NCBI RefSeq assembly: GCF_027359925.1
Contig: NZ_CP114767.1
Coordinates: 2,294,001-2,358,000, forward strand
Length of the DNA stretch: 64,000 nt
DNA from: Hymenobacter canadensis
GTDB taxonomy: Bacteria; Bacteroidota; Bacteroidia; Cytophagales; Hymenobacteraceae
Direction: 5' to 3'
The translations under genes and the position numbers were made by a program. The notes beneath the pieces were generated by a model. The model saw nothing but the letters and a program-made list of their open reading frames with translations. It did not search any database and was not told the DNA's origin. Positions 24,599 to 33,138 of this stretch are shown one piece after another (the stretch's first letter is position 1; each line of letters starts with the position of its first letter).

Positions 24599-25067
24599 GC
24601 CGCCGGAAGGCTTGGGCCATGATGCGCTCGGCGGCTTCAGCCGTGAAATGGCCGAAATAGCGGCGCAGGTGGGCCAGCGCGGCGGCCGGGCTGAGGCCGC
24701 CGGCCCGCACGGCGTCGGCGAGGTGGTCGGCCAACTGGTCGGGGTGGCCGGTGAGGGCCGGAAACTCGTGCTGCAGCTTGTAGCTGGCCAGAATATTCAC
24801 GCGCAGCTCGGGGGAAGCGCCGGGCACTTGCGTGAGCAGGCGCTCCATCACCAGCTGCACTTCGTCCATGAACAGGGTGCGCACCAGGCCGGGCGGCGCG
24901 GGCACCAGCTGGCCGGCCGCCGCTACCAGCAGCACGGCCGCGGGCATGTCGGGCTGCCAGCGGCGGGCGTCGGGCGGGGCGCACAGCCAGGCCGTGGGCG
25001 GAAACCCTTCGGGCTGAGCAAGCAGACGGCCCAGGGTCTGGAGGCGGCGTTCTTCGGGCGGAAGCAT
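24591..25067 (-). CDS. Hypothetical protein, helical, 158 aa
   Basis: I do not recognise the family. The product is soluble, without a signal peptide or membrane segment. It is rich in Ala, Leu and Arg and likely all-helical: EERRLQTLGRLLAQPEGF at the start, MDEVQLVMERLLTQVPGASPELRVNILASYKL in the middle and a C-terminal run LRRYFGHFTAEAAERIMAQAFRRLK. It diverges from the gene at 25153, with 85 bases between the starts. The TAA stop comes from the palindrome at 24484-24598. Confidence 0.6.
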   Translation of the reverse strand: MLPPEERRLQTLGRLLAQPEGFPPTAWLCAPPDARRWQPDMPAAVLLVAAAGQLVPAPPGLVRTLFMDEVQLVMERLLTQVPGASPELRVNILASYKLQHEFPALTGHPDQLADHLADAVRAGGLSPAAALAHLRRYFGHFTAEAAERIMAQAFRRLK

Positions 25068-25152
25068 GCCTGCAAGGTACGACGGCGCACCCGGATGCTA
25101 CTCCGAACCGCGTAAGCACTATATTGGGGTTTCCGCGTTTTTCCCCGCTGCT

Positions 25153-26271
25153 ATGCGCTACTGCTACCTTCTGTTACTTACCGTGTCGGCGCTTACCGCC
25201 CAGGCCCAAACCGCCACCTCGCCCACCCTCACCCGCGCCGACATGCCGGTGCCTACCGACACGCTGCGCCAGAGTACGGCCGCCGTGCAGCTGCCGGCCA
25301 GCGCCCCGCCCCTGAGCCGGCGCGGCCCCAACCAGACCTGGAACTACGGCGCCCTGGTCGCCACGGCCCAGAACGTGGCCCGCTTCACGCCCGTCCCGAA
25401 CCAGCCGCTCTACACGTTTACGTTCAACTCGGCCCTGAGCGGCGCCAACCGTGCCACGGTAGCCTCGCCGCAATCTGTGCCGCTGCCGCCCGGCTTCGCG
25501 CTGCCCCTCACCGACCCGTATCAGTTTTTCAACGCCTCGGCGGCCGACTTCCGGTCGGTGGGCTACGGCGGCACACTGGCCGGCACAGCCGTGCCCGTGA
25601 CGTACGCCAGCCCCACGCAGCAGGACATCATCTACCGGTTTCCGCTCAGCTACGCCAGCGCCCCCGATTCCAGCAATTCCTTCTTCAGCATCAGCGTGCC
25701 CGGCGCCGGCTACCTCAGCCAGAAGCGCAAGCGCGTAAACCGGCCCGATGCCTGGGGCACGCTCACCACGCCTTTCGGCACGTTTGCGGCGGTGCGCGTC
25801 GTGACGCGCCTCGAAGACCACGACAGCATATCGGTAGGCACTACCAGCCAGGGGTTTGATCTGCCGGTGCGGCGCGAGTACAAGTGGCTGGCTACCGGCC
25901 AGCACGTGCCGCTACTCACCATCACGACCGCGCAGGTAGGCGCGCAGGAAGTCATATCGAGCGTGGAATACCGCGACGTGTACCGCCGCATCGTGCTGGG
26001 CACCCGCCCAGCCCTGGCCGCCGCTGCGGTGCAGGTTTACCCCAATCCGGGCAGCGCGCAAACCCCGCTGCACCTGCTGCGCACCGCAGCCGGCGTGGCC
26101 ACCGTCACGGCTACTGACCTAGCCGGGCGGCAGCTGTTTCGGTACGCGCTACCCGCAGCAGCCACGGCAGCGGAGCTACCGGCGGCACTGTTTGGTGACT
26201 TCCGGGGCGTGGCCGTGCTACGGGTACAAACAGAGGCCGGCGTGGCCGTGCGGCGTGTGGTGCGGGAGTAG
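25153..26271 (+). CDS. Secreted protein with type IX sorting domain
   Basis: The 372-residue protein has a signal peptide (MRYCYLLLLTVSALTAQAQ). A large beta-rich body of unknown function follows (about 20-290). The C-terminal 75 residues fit a type A sorting domain of the type IX secretion system: VQVYPNPG at about 300, then V.ATDLAGRQLF, and a last strand pair ending VAVRRVVRE. It should therefore be exported to the cell surface or medium. The longer frame from 25066 would add 29 residues before the signal, so the ATG at 25153 is the start. No enzyme motif was seen. Confidence 0.83.
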   Translation: MRYCYLLLLTVSALTAQAQTATSPTLTRADMPVPTDTLRQSTAAVQLPASAPPLSRRGPNQTWNYGALVATAQNVARFTPVPNQPLYTFTFNSALSGANRATVASPQSVPLPPGFALPLTDPYQFFNASAADFRSVGYGGTLAGTAVPVTYASPTQQDIIYRFPLSYASAPDSSNSFFSISVPGAGYLSQKRKRVNRPDAWGTLTTPFGTFAAVRVVTRLEDHDSISVGTTSQGFDLPVRREYKWLATGQHVPLLTITTAQVGAQEVISSVEYRDVYRRIVLGTRPALAAAAVQVYPNPGSAQTPLHLLRTAAGVATVTATDLAGRQLFRYALPAAATAAELPAALFGDFRGVAVLRVQTEAGVAVRRVVRE

Positions 26272-26383
26272 CGGCGCCGATTCGCCAAAGCCCCCGGACG
26301 CCGCCCGCCGGCCCCGGATGAGCCTTTTTGCCGCCGGTTTTGTTGTGGCGTCGTAAGAGGTAGTACCGGCCCCGCCGGGGAGG

Positions 26384-26391
26384 TATCTTTG
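26384..26391 (+). promoter_or_regulatory. -7 box of the GNAT-nitrilase gene
   Basis: TATCTTTG matches TAnnTTTG exactly, 37 bases before the ATG at 26429. No TTG is present at the usual spacing. Confidence 0.45.
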
Positions 26392-26428
26392 CGCCTCTTC
26401 TTCTGACGTTCATTTTCCCTGACTTACT

Positions 26429-28123
26429 ATGGCCACGAATTCCACTGGCAAAACGGGCGGTAGCCACGCTAAAAAAGGCGCTGCCGCCGCGCCCGAGCGG
26501 CTGACGCCCACGGCCGTACCCGCCCACAAACTGGTGCTGCGCGCCCTGAAACGCTCTGATTTCAAGGTGGTGCAGCAAATCATGGACAAGGTGTATTCCA
26601 ACATGGAAGGCGCTTGGTCGCAGGAAGAGTACAACGCCCTGCTCAAGAAATTCCCCGAGGGCCAGATCTGCATCGAGGACAACGGGCAGGTGGTGGCGGC
26701 CGCGCTGGCCATCATCGTGCAGTATTCCGACTTCGGCGACCGGCACACCTACGCCAAAATCACGGGCAACGGCAAGTTCGACACCCACAACGCCGACGGC
26801 GACACGCTCTACGGCGTCGACGTGTTCGTGGACCCCGAGTACCGCAGCCTGCGCCTGGGCCGCCGCCTGTACGATGCCCGCAAGGAGCTGTGCGAGAACC
26901 TGAACCTGCGCGCCATGGTGGCCGGCGGCCGCATTCCCGGCTACAACCAGTACGCCGAGGAAATGACGCCCGCCAAGTACGTGGAGATGGTGCGCAACAA
27001 GGAGCTCACCGACCCCATCCTCACCTTCCAGCTCTCCAACGACTTCTACGTCCGCAAGCTCATCCGAGGCTACCTGCCCTACGACTCCGAAAGCAAGGCC
27101 TACGCCACGCTGCTGGAGTGGATCAACGTGTACTACGACGAGGAATTCGACAAGCTGATCGGCAACCAGAAGTCGAACGTGCGCATCGGCATTGTGCAGT
27201 GGCAGATGCGCGCCACCAAGAACCTGGAGGACTTTTTCCAGCAGATTGAGTTCTTCGTAGACACCGTGAGCGGCTACAAGGCCGACTGCGTGCTGTTCCC
27301 CGAGTTCTTCAACGCGCCCATGATGGCCCTCACCAATGAGGAGTCGCCGTCGGTGGCTATCCGCTCGATGGCGGCCTTCACCGAGCCCATCAAAACCAAG
27401 ATGATGGAGCTAGCCGTGAGCTACAACATCAACGTCATTGCCGGCTCGATGCCGCTCTACGAGGACGGCAAGCTCTACAACGTGAGCTACCTCTGCCGCC
27501 GCGACGGCACCGTGGATGAGCAGTACAAGCTGCACGTGACGCCCGACGAGGCCAGCTACTGGGGCATGCGCGGCGGCGACAAACTGCGCTGCTTCGACAC
27601 GGATTTCGGCAAAATCGGCATCCTGATCTGCTACGACGTGGAGTTCCCCGAGCTGAGCCGCATGCTTTCGGATGAAGGCATGAAAATCCTGTTCGTGCCC
27701 TTCTGGACCGACACCAAGAACGCCTACCAGCGCGTGCGCCTCTGCGCCCAGGCCCGGGCCATCGAAAACGAGTGCTACGTGGCCATTACCGGCTCGGTGG
27801 GCAACCTGCCGCGCGTCGAGAACATGGACATCCAGTACTCGCAGTCGGCCGTGTTCAGCCCCTCCGACTTCGCCTTCCCCCACGACGCCATCGTGGCCGA
27901 GGCCACCCCGAACACGGAAATGACCCTCATTGCCGACCTCGACCTGGACCTGCTCAAAGACCTGAACACCAGCGGCGCGGTCCGCAACCTGCGCGACCGG
28001 CGCAAGGACCTGTACTCGCTGAGCTGGTCGAAGAAGACCGAGCGCGACGACGAGCTGCTGGCCCAGGGCGAGGAGCGCGCCCCCAAAACCGCCAGCAAGC
28101 GCAAGGCCGTATCGGCGGGGTAA
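26429..28123 (+). CDS. Fused GNAT acetyltransferase and carbon-nitrogen hydrolase
   Basis: Two-domain cytoplasmic protein of 564 residues. After a short Ala/Lys-rich leader, residues about 34-225 form a GNAT domain (VLRALKRSDF, then YGVDVFVDPEYRSLRLGRRLYDARK, the acetyl-CoA loop). Residues about 251-530 form a nitrilase-superfamily domain (VRIGIVQWQMR) with the full Glu-Lys-Cys triad: Glu 292 in FPEFF, Lys 367 in YKLH and Cys 401 in ICYD. The natural amide or nitrile substrate is unknown. This architecture is seen across bacteria. The C-terminus is basic. A clear terminator follows. Confidence 0.93.
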   Translation: MATNSTGKTGGSHAKKGAAAAPERLTPTAVPAHKLVLRALKRSDFKVVQQIMDKVYSNMEGAWSQEEYNALLKKFPEGQICIEDNGQVVAAALAIIVQYSDFGDRHTYAKITGNGKFDTHNADGDTLYGVDVFVDPEYRSLRLGRRLYDARKELCENLNLRAMVAGGRIPGYNQYAEEMTPAKYVEMVRNKELTDPILTFQLSNDFYVRKLIRGYLPYDSESKAYATLLEWINVYYDEEFDKLIGNQKSNVRIGIVQWQMRATKNLEDFFQQIEFFVDTVSGYKADCVLFPEFFNAPMMALTNEESPSVAIRSMAAFTEPIKTKMMELAVSYNINVIAGSMPLYEDGKLYNVSYLCRRDGTVDEQYKLHVTPDEASYWGMRGGDKLRCFDTDFGKIGILICYDVEFPELSRMLSDEGMKILFVPFWTDTKNAYQRVRLCAQARAIENECYVAITGSVGNLPRVENMDIQYSQSAVFSPSDFAFPHDAIVAEATPNTEMTLIADLDLDLLKDLNTSGAVRNLRDRRKDLYSLSWSKKTERDDELLAQGEERAPKTASKRKAVSAG

Positions 28124-28157
28124 GGGCGGTATTTCTGACGTTGTTTATTGCCTGACT

Positions 28158-28192
28158 AAAGCGCCCTACCATCCAGGTAGGGCGCTTTTTTT
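28158..28192 (+). terminator. Rho-independent terminator
   Basis: AAAGCGCCCTACC (28158-28170) pairs perfectly with GGTAGGGCGCTTT (28176-28188) over a five-base loop and is followed by further T. It closes the GNAT-nitrilase unit. Confidence 0.92.
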
Positions 28193-28282
28193 ATGCCGTG
28201 GGCGCCGCCGCTACCAGCACTATGTACCTTGTGCTACTTCTGTTACATTTGGCAATCCTTATACCTCTATAGTTTCTCTGCA

Positions 28283-29026
28283 ATGAAGAATTTATTGGTC
28301 CTGTTGGGGGCCATTCTGCTGACTGGTACCACCGCGCAGGCACAGAAAAAGAACAATAAATCTGCGGATGCCGCGCTGGCGGCGCTGGAGCAGGGCCAGA
28401 CCGGCGCCGACGGCCAACGAGTGGGCAAGTGGAATTTCTACGACTACAAGCACCAACTGGAGCTGACGTTCGACTACGACTCCAGCCGCATCAGCTTTCT
28501 GCCGCCCGATACGGCCCGCTACGCCATGCTCACTGGCGACCAATGGGCCCTGACGGCCATGAACCGACCGCCCCGCATTCTGGGCAGCCAGGAACACCGG
28601 ACAATAATGATCGGGCGCCAGATCCGCTACCCGGTAGCGGCGCTTCAGCAGCAGCTGCAGGGCACCGTGGTGCTGGCCTACACAGTAGGCGCCGATGGCC
28701 ACAGCCGCGACTATTCCGTGATAAGCGGCGTAGGAGGCGGCTGCACGGAGGAAGTCTGGCGGGTGGTGCATCAGATGCCCGACACCTGGATACCAGCCAT
28801 ATACCGTGGCCAGCCGGTGGATACACGCTTTTATCTCAAGGTGACATTTGAGATTAAAAACAGCCCGTTCAATCTGGCCAATGCCCGCAAACAGGCCGCT
28901 CAGGCGGCAGCTACTCAGCCGGACTCCGCTGCCGCGCCGGCCCGGCGCCCACCATACGTGGATGAAGTGGTCGTGACTGCCTTTGGGGTTACGCGCACTA
29001 CCACTCCGATCCGTCGGCCCCAGTAG
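28283..29026 (+). CDS. Exported protein with TonB C-terminal-like domain
   Basis: The 247-residue product has a signal peptide (MKNLLVLLGAILLTGTTAQAQ) rather than the N-terminal anchor of TonB. Residues 55-90 resemble the family's W.FYD.K..LEL.FDY.S motif, and about 115-200 hold a TonB-C-like fold: YPV.AL...LQGTVVLAYTV..DG...DY.VISG.GGGC.EE..RVV..MP..W.PA...G.PV. It therefore looks like a periplasmic TonB-domain protein that is not tied to the inner membrane. Its role is unknown. The C-terminal end is Ala/Pro/Arg-rich. The ATG at 28283 is chosen because it starts the signal. Confidence 0.8.
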   Translation: MKNLLVLLGAILLTGTTAQAQKKNNKSADAALAALEQGQTGADGQRVGKWNFYDYKHQLELTFDYDSSRISFLPPDTARYAMLTGDQWALTAMNRPPRILGSQEHRTIMIGRQIRYPVAALQQQLQGTVVLAYTVGADGHSRDYSVISGVGGGCTEEVWRVVHQMPDTWIPAIYRGQPVDTRFYLKVTFEIKNSPFNLANARKQAAQAAATQPDSAAAPARRPPYVDEVVVTAFGVTRTTTPIRRPQ

Positions 29027-29049
29027 CACCAAATGCAACCTTCCTTTGA

Positions 29050-29080
29050 AAACGGCCCGCCAGGTTCTGGCGGGCCGTTT
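29050..29080. terminator. Rho-independent terminator
   Basis: AAACGGCCCGCCAG (29050-29063) pairs perfectly with CTGGCGGGCCGTTT (29067-29080). It closes the preceding gene. Confidence 0.9.
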
Positions 29081-29179
29081 GGCGTTGTGCAGAATTCGGG
29101 GCTGGCGCGCCGGCCTGGCAGTTTTTCGCTAAACTGCGGGCCCCTCCCCCATAATGTACCCTTTCATTTTTCTCTTCTT

Positions 29180-29899
29180 ATGAAACGCGTCCTCATTACT
29201 GGGGCCAACCGCGGCCTGGGCCTGGAGCTCACCCGGCAGGCACTGGAGCGCGGCGACCTGGTCTTTGCTACCTGCCGCCGGCCCGAATCCGCTACCGACC
29301 TGCACGCGCTGGCCGGTCATTACCCCGACCGCCTGACGCTCGTCGCCCTCGACGTTACGGACGAGACCAGCATCCAAGCCGCTCACGCGGCCGTCAGAGC
29401 GGCTACCGGCAGCCTCGATCTGCTCATCAACAACGCCGGCGTGTATCCGGGGGCGGGGCCCGAAGACCCGGAAAACCAGCGCCTGGGGCAGTTCACGGCC
29501 GAAGTGGCGCTACAGGTACTGCGCGTGAATGCCGTGGGGCCGCTGCTGGTGGCGCAGGCCTTCCTGGATTTGCTGCGCGCCGGCACTAAGCCACGCATCC
29601 TCAGCCTGTCGTCGGGGCAGGGCTCGATTACCTGGAAAGCGGCCGGCGACCCGTACCACTACAGCGCCAGCAAGGCCACTCTGAACATGTACATGCGCGC
29701 CCTCGCCGCCGAAATCGGGCAGTACGGCGTGCTGTCGATGCTGGTGGACCCGGGCTGGGTGCGCACCGGCATGGGCGGCACCGCCGCAGCGCAGGATCCG
29801 GCCGTGGCGGCCAAAGGCATCCTACGTCTCGCTGAGCAGCTGCACGACGAGGAAAACGGCAGCTTCGTGACCTGGCAAAACGAGTTTGTGCCCTGGTAG
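29180..29899 (+). CDS. Short-chain dehydrogenase/reductase
   Basis: NAD(P)-dependent oxidoreductase of the SDR family, 239 residues. The coenzyme motif TGANRGLGL is at about 7-15, DVTD at about 59-62, NNAG near 88, and the catalytic Ser and YSASK (Tyr-x3-Lys) follow the LS.SSGQGS block. The Arg at the end of strand 2 (CRRPE) hints at NADP use. It resembles the sniffer/carbonyl-reductase-type SDRs, but the substrate is unknown. The start is the ATG at 29180, directly before the first strand (MKRVLITGAN). Confidence 0.92.
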   Translation: MKRVLITGANRGLGLELTRQALERGDLVFATCRRPESATDLHALAGHYPDRLTLVALDVTDETSIQAAHAAVRAATGSLDLLINNAGVYPGAGPEDPENQRLGQFTAEVALQVLRVNAVGPLLVAQAFLDLLRAGTKPRILSLSSGQGSITWKAAGDPYHYSASKATLNMYMRALAAEIGQYGVLSMLVDPGWVRTGMGGTAAAQDPAVAAKGILRLAEQLHDEENGSFVTWQNEFVPW

Positions 29900-29927
29900 C
29901 CTGCGAATTAATAAGCACAACCATGAC

Positions 29928-29960
29928 AAGGATGGCCTTTGCACAGGGGCCATCCTTTTT
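29928..29960 (+). terminator. Rho-independent terminator
   Basis: AAGGATGGCC (29928-29937) pairs perfectly with GGCCATCCTT (29948-29957) and is followed by T. It closes the SDR gene. Confidence 0.88.
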
Positions 29961-30139
29961 CGTTTACCGAAGCGCCACAGCTGGCTTTTGTGTCTTGCTG
30001 CACTTCGATAAAGGCTATCTATTTCATTAAAAACCCATTAAAACAAGTCCGAATTATCAATCCGTTCGTAGAGAAAGCACGCAGGAAGGCCTTAGGCCCC
30101 TGATTTGCTTCCTTTTTTACCCCCTTTTCATTTTTCGTT

Positions 30140-32119
30140 ATGCGTCAAAAAGCTACTTCGCGCACTTCTTCCTGGCGTTCCGCCTTTCTGGGTTTAGCCG
30201 CGCTCGGACTGTCCGGCGGGGCCGCCCAGGCCCAGACCGTATATGGTCTTTCTATCACCAGCAGCCCGGCCGTGGCGAATCTGGTGACGTTCAACGCCAC
30301 CACTCCCGGCACCTTCACAGCCACGGTGCCCATCACCGGTTTCACGGCTGGCCAAGCAATTGTGGGCATCGATGTGCGGCCTAACACGGGCGAGCTGTTT
30401 GCGCTGGGCTACAATCCCACCGGCACGCAGAGCCAGCTGTACACCATCAACCCCACGACCGGGGTAGCCACGGCCATTGGGGCGGCTCTGACGCTCAATC
30501 TGGGCACTACTACTTCCCGTATCGGCTTCGATTTCAACCCCACCGTTGACCGGATCCGGGTGACGTCGGGCGCGGGCACCAACTTCCGCCTCAACCCCAA
30601 CAATGGCGCCCTGGCCTTTACCGATGGCGCCCTGGCCTACGCCACCACCGATACCAACGCCAGCCAGACGCCCACCATCGGCTCGTCGGCCTATACCAAC
30701 AGCTACATTGGTGCTACCGGCACCACGCTCTACAACCTCGACGAGGCCAACAGCCGCCTCGTGACGCAGAACCCGCCTAACAACGGCACCCTGAACACGG
30801 TGGGTGCACTGGGCGTGGCCACCGACGGCGTGAGCCAGGCTTCTGACCTCGACATCTACTTCAACCCGACTACGGGGGCCAACGTGGCTTACCTGACCAC
30901 CGCCATTTCTGCCAGCGCCACGGCTGCCACTTCCACGCTGTACACCGTGAACCTGACGACGGGCGCGGCCACGGCGGTAGGCGCGCTGGGCACCGGGCCG
31001 CTGGTCGCCATTACCGACATTACGTTTGCCATCACCCGCCCCGCTTCGCTGCCGGCCATTACGGGCCAGCTGGTGTACGCGCTGGGCGGCACCAACCTGA
31101 TTACGTTTGACTCTGCCAACCCCAGCCTGATTCGGGCCGCCGTTGGCATTACGGGCGTAGACGCCACCCAGACCCTGGTGGGCCTCGATGTGCGGCCGGC
31201 CACCAACTCGCTGTACGCGCTGGGCTACAACGCCACGGCCCAGACGGCTACGGTGTACACCATCAATGCCGCAACGGGAGCAGCTCGCGCCATTAACACC
31301 ACGCCGGTGGCGCTGGCGCTGGGCACGGGCAGCATCGGCTTCGACTTCAACCCCACCGTTGACCGGATTCGGGTGGTAGGCGCCAACCGCGCCAATTTCC
31401 GCCTCAACCCCGTTGACGGCACCGTAGCCGCCACCGACGGCCAGCTTACCTACGCCGCCGGCGACGTTAACGCCGCCAACACGCCCTCAATCGGAGCGGC
31501 AGCGTACACCAACAGCGTAGCCAACGCTACTGCCACCCAGCTTTTCGTTTACGATGAGGCCCGCAACGTGCTGGCCCTGCAGAACCCGCCAAACGACGGG
31601 ACGCTGAACACGCTGGGCACCACGGGCCTCACCGCCACCGCGGCCCGCGACGTGGATATGGACATTTTCACTGCTGGTGCCACCAACACCGCCTATCTGG
31701 TGGCTAATGCCGCGACTAATGGCAACAGCACGCTTTACACCCTCAACACCACCACTGGGGCGACTACCGCAGTAGGCACAATCGGCAACGGCAGCGCCAT
31801 CCGCGACATTGCGGTGGCTGGCGCTGCCGGCGTGACGGGCGTGCGCCGGGCCGAGCTGGCCACCAACCTGGCCCTCTACCCCAACCCGGTACGCGGCATT
31901 GCCAGCATCAGCTTTGGGCTGCCACGCGCCGCCCGTGTCACCCTGACCGTGACGGACGCGCTGGGCCGCACCGTGGACACCGTGGATGCAGGGATGCGCC
32001 CGGCCGGTATGCAAACGGTGAAGTGGAACAGCAAGGGCCGCGCCGCCGGCACCTACTTCCTGAACCTGCGCTTCGACAACCAGCCCGCCGGCACCCGCCA
32101 GGCCGTCGTGACGGAATAG
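30140..32119 (+). CDS. Secreted DUF4394 protein, tandem domains, type IX sorting tail
   Basis: The 659-residue product has a signal peptide ending near 32 (AAQAQ). It then has two copies of the DUF4394 domain, about 33-300 and 305-565. Each repeats the blocks VGIDVRP.TG.L.ALGYN / FDFNPTVDRIRV / NFRLNP..G / DG.L.Y / TPSIG..AYTNS / LNT.G. The two copies have diverged but remain collinear. The last 80 residues form a type IX sorting domain (LALYPNPVRG, then V.VTDALGR, then G.YFLNLRF). The function of DUF4394 is unknown; beta-propeller-like repeats are likely. The composition is Thr, Ala and Asn-rich, as usual for surface proteins. Confidence 0.88.
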   Translation: MRQKATSRTSSWRSAFLGLAALGLSGGAAQAQTVYGLSITSSPAVANLVTFNATTPGTFTATVPITGFTAGQAIVGIDVRPNTGELFALGYNPTGTQSQLYTINPTTGVATAIGAALTLNLGTTTSRIGFDFNPTVDRIRVTSGAGTNFRLNPNNGALAFTDGALAYATTDTNASQTPTIGSSAYTNSYIGATGTTLYNLDEANSRLVTQNPPNNGTLNTVGALGVATDGVSQASDLDIYFNPTTGANVAYLTTAISASATAATSTLYTVNLTTGAATAVGALGTGPLVAITDITFAITRPASLPAITGQLVYALGGTNLITFDSANPSLIRAAVGITGVDATQTLVGLDVRPATNSLYALGYNATAQTATVYTINAATGAARAINTTPVALALGTGSIGFDFNPTVDRIRVVGANRANFRLNPVDGTVAATDGQLTYAAGDVNAANTPSIGAAAYTNSVANATATQLFVYDEARNVLALQNPPNDGTLNTLGTTGLTATAARDVDMDIFTAGATNTAYLVANAATNGNSTLYTLNTTTGATTAVGTIGNGSAIRDIAVAGAAGVTGVRRAELATNLALYPNPVRGIASISFGLPRAARVTLTVTDALGRTVDTVDAGMRPAGMQTVKWNSKGRAAGTYFLNLRFDNQPAGTRQAVVTE

Positions 32120-32132
32120 GTTTCGCCTGAAT

Positions 32133-32189
32133 AAAAAAGCCTCCGAAACGGGCATCTCGCTGTGAGATGCCTGTTTCGGAGGCTTTTTT
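32133..32189. terminator. Bidirectional terminator between convergent genes
   Basis: A 26-bp stem with one wobble pair (32133-32158 with 32164-32189) and a five-base loop begins with six A and ends with six T. It serves the DUF4394 gene and the convergent RDD gene. Confidence 0.95.
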
Positions 32190-32224
32190 CGTGTCTACAA
32201 TGCGCCTGTTGCGGGTGTAGCGGA

Positions 32225-32947
32225 CTACCCCTGCACGGCGGCCAGGTGGGCGTGGTCGCGCAGTACGGTGCGCAGAAAGGCTTCGTCGGGCAGTTGGGTC
32301 TGGATGCCGGTGAGGACTTTCACTTTGTTGGCGACTTCGTTGAGCAGCTCGTAGTTTTCGCGCTCCAGACCCTTGAAAAGCAGCTGCCGGATGGTGGCCA
32401 CATCGTGGTCCTGGAGTTGGGCCGCCTGCGGAAACACCACCATGTAGTCGGCGTCGGTGAAGGCGGGGGCCAGCGGGCCGGCCTGCTGCCGGGGGCGGGT
32501 GCTCACCACCGATGTGCCGGCGGCCAGGTCGCCGAGGCGCTGCCCGCGGCCGTTGGCCAGAATCACGACCACCGCAATCAGCCCACTCATGATACCGGTG
32601 TCCACGATGCGCAGAATCCAGCGCAGCAGGTAGTCGCCGAAGCCGGGGCGGGTGCCATCGAGACGGATGACCTTGATGTGGCGCGCCTTTTTGCCTATGC
32701 TTTGCCCATTGAAGAACATTTCGCACAGCAGATGGTAGAACACCACCGGCACGCCTGCCACTATCACTACCAAACCCACTAGTACGTCGTTGTTGGACCC
32801 CAGCGCGCCTACCAGCAGCCCCCAGAGCACTATCCAGGCCAGCAGAATCAGGCCGTCGATGAGGGCAGCCACAATTCGTTCGCCCACGCTGGCGACTTCG
32901 TATTCGAGGGTGACATTCTGGGCAGTCTGGACGCGGATGGTACTCAT
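32225..32947 (-). CDS. RDD family membrane protein
   Basis: The 240-residue protein has the RDD domain at about 10-150: an Arg-Ile/Ala-Asp motif in ERIVAALIDGLIL, two or three helices (about 28-50, 55-75, 115-135), and QSIGKK...IKV....G at about 83-100. The C-terminal 90 residues are soluble (VVFPQAAQLQDHDVATIRQLL onward). RDD proteins are commonly linked to SpoIIM, DUF4129, MoxR and DUF58 genes, as here, but their function is unknown; some are thought to be transporters. It diverges from the SpoIIM gene. Confidence 0.88.
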   Translation of the reverse strand: MSTIRVQTAQNVTLEYEVASVGERIVAALIDGLILLAWIVLWGLLVGALGSNNDVLVGLVVIVAGVPVVFYHLLCEMFFNGQSIGKKARHIKVIRLDGTRPGFGDYLLRWILRIVDTGIMSGLIAVVVILANGRGQRLGDLAAGTSVVSTRPRQQAGPLAPAFTDADYMVVFPQAAQLQDHDVATIRQLLFKGLERENYELLNEVANKVKVLTGIQTQLPDEAFLRTVLRDHAHLAAVQG

Positions 32948-33138
32948 GGGGTAGCAGAAACCGGCCGCCGGGCCGGCTGGAATTTATAAGGCGGAACGAA
33001 TAGCAGCGGGGTCAAAAAAATTGGCAATCTTCGCCCCGTCTGGAAAGCCGCAAATTACGGGTTCTGCCCACATTCCGGCCACTTCCGCGCTGCTTATTCT
33101 ATCTTGGTTGCTGCTTCTTCTTCTCAACAGGTATCCGT

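Noticed and set aside
29961..30139. Riboswitch or small RNA before the DUF4394 gene
   Set aside because: The stretch is AT-richer but shows no conserved aptamer pattern or strong stem beyond the terminator at 29928.
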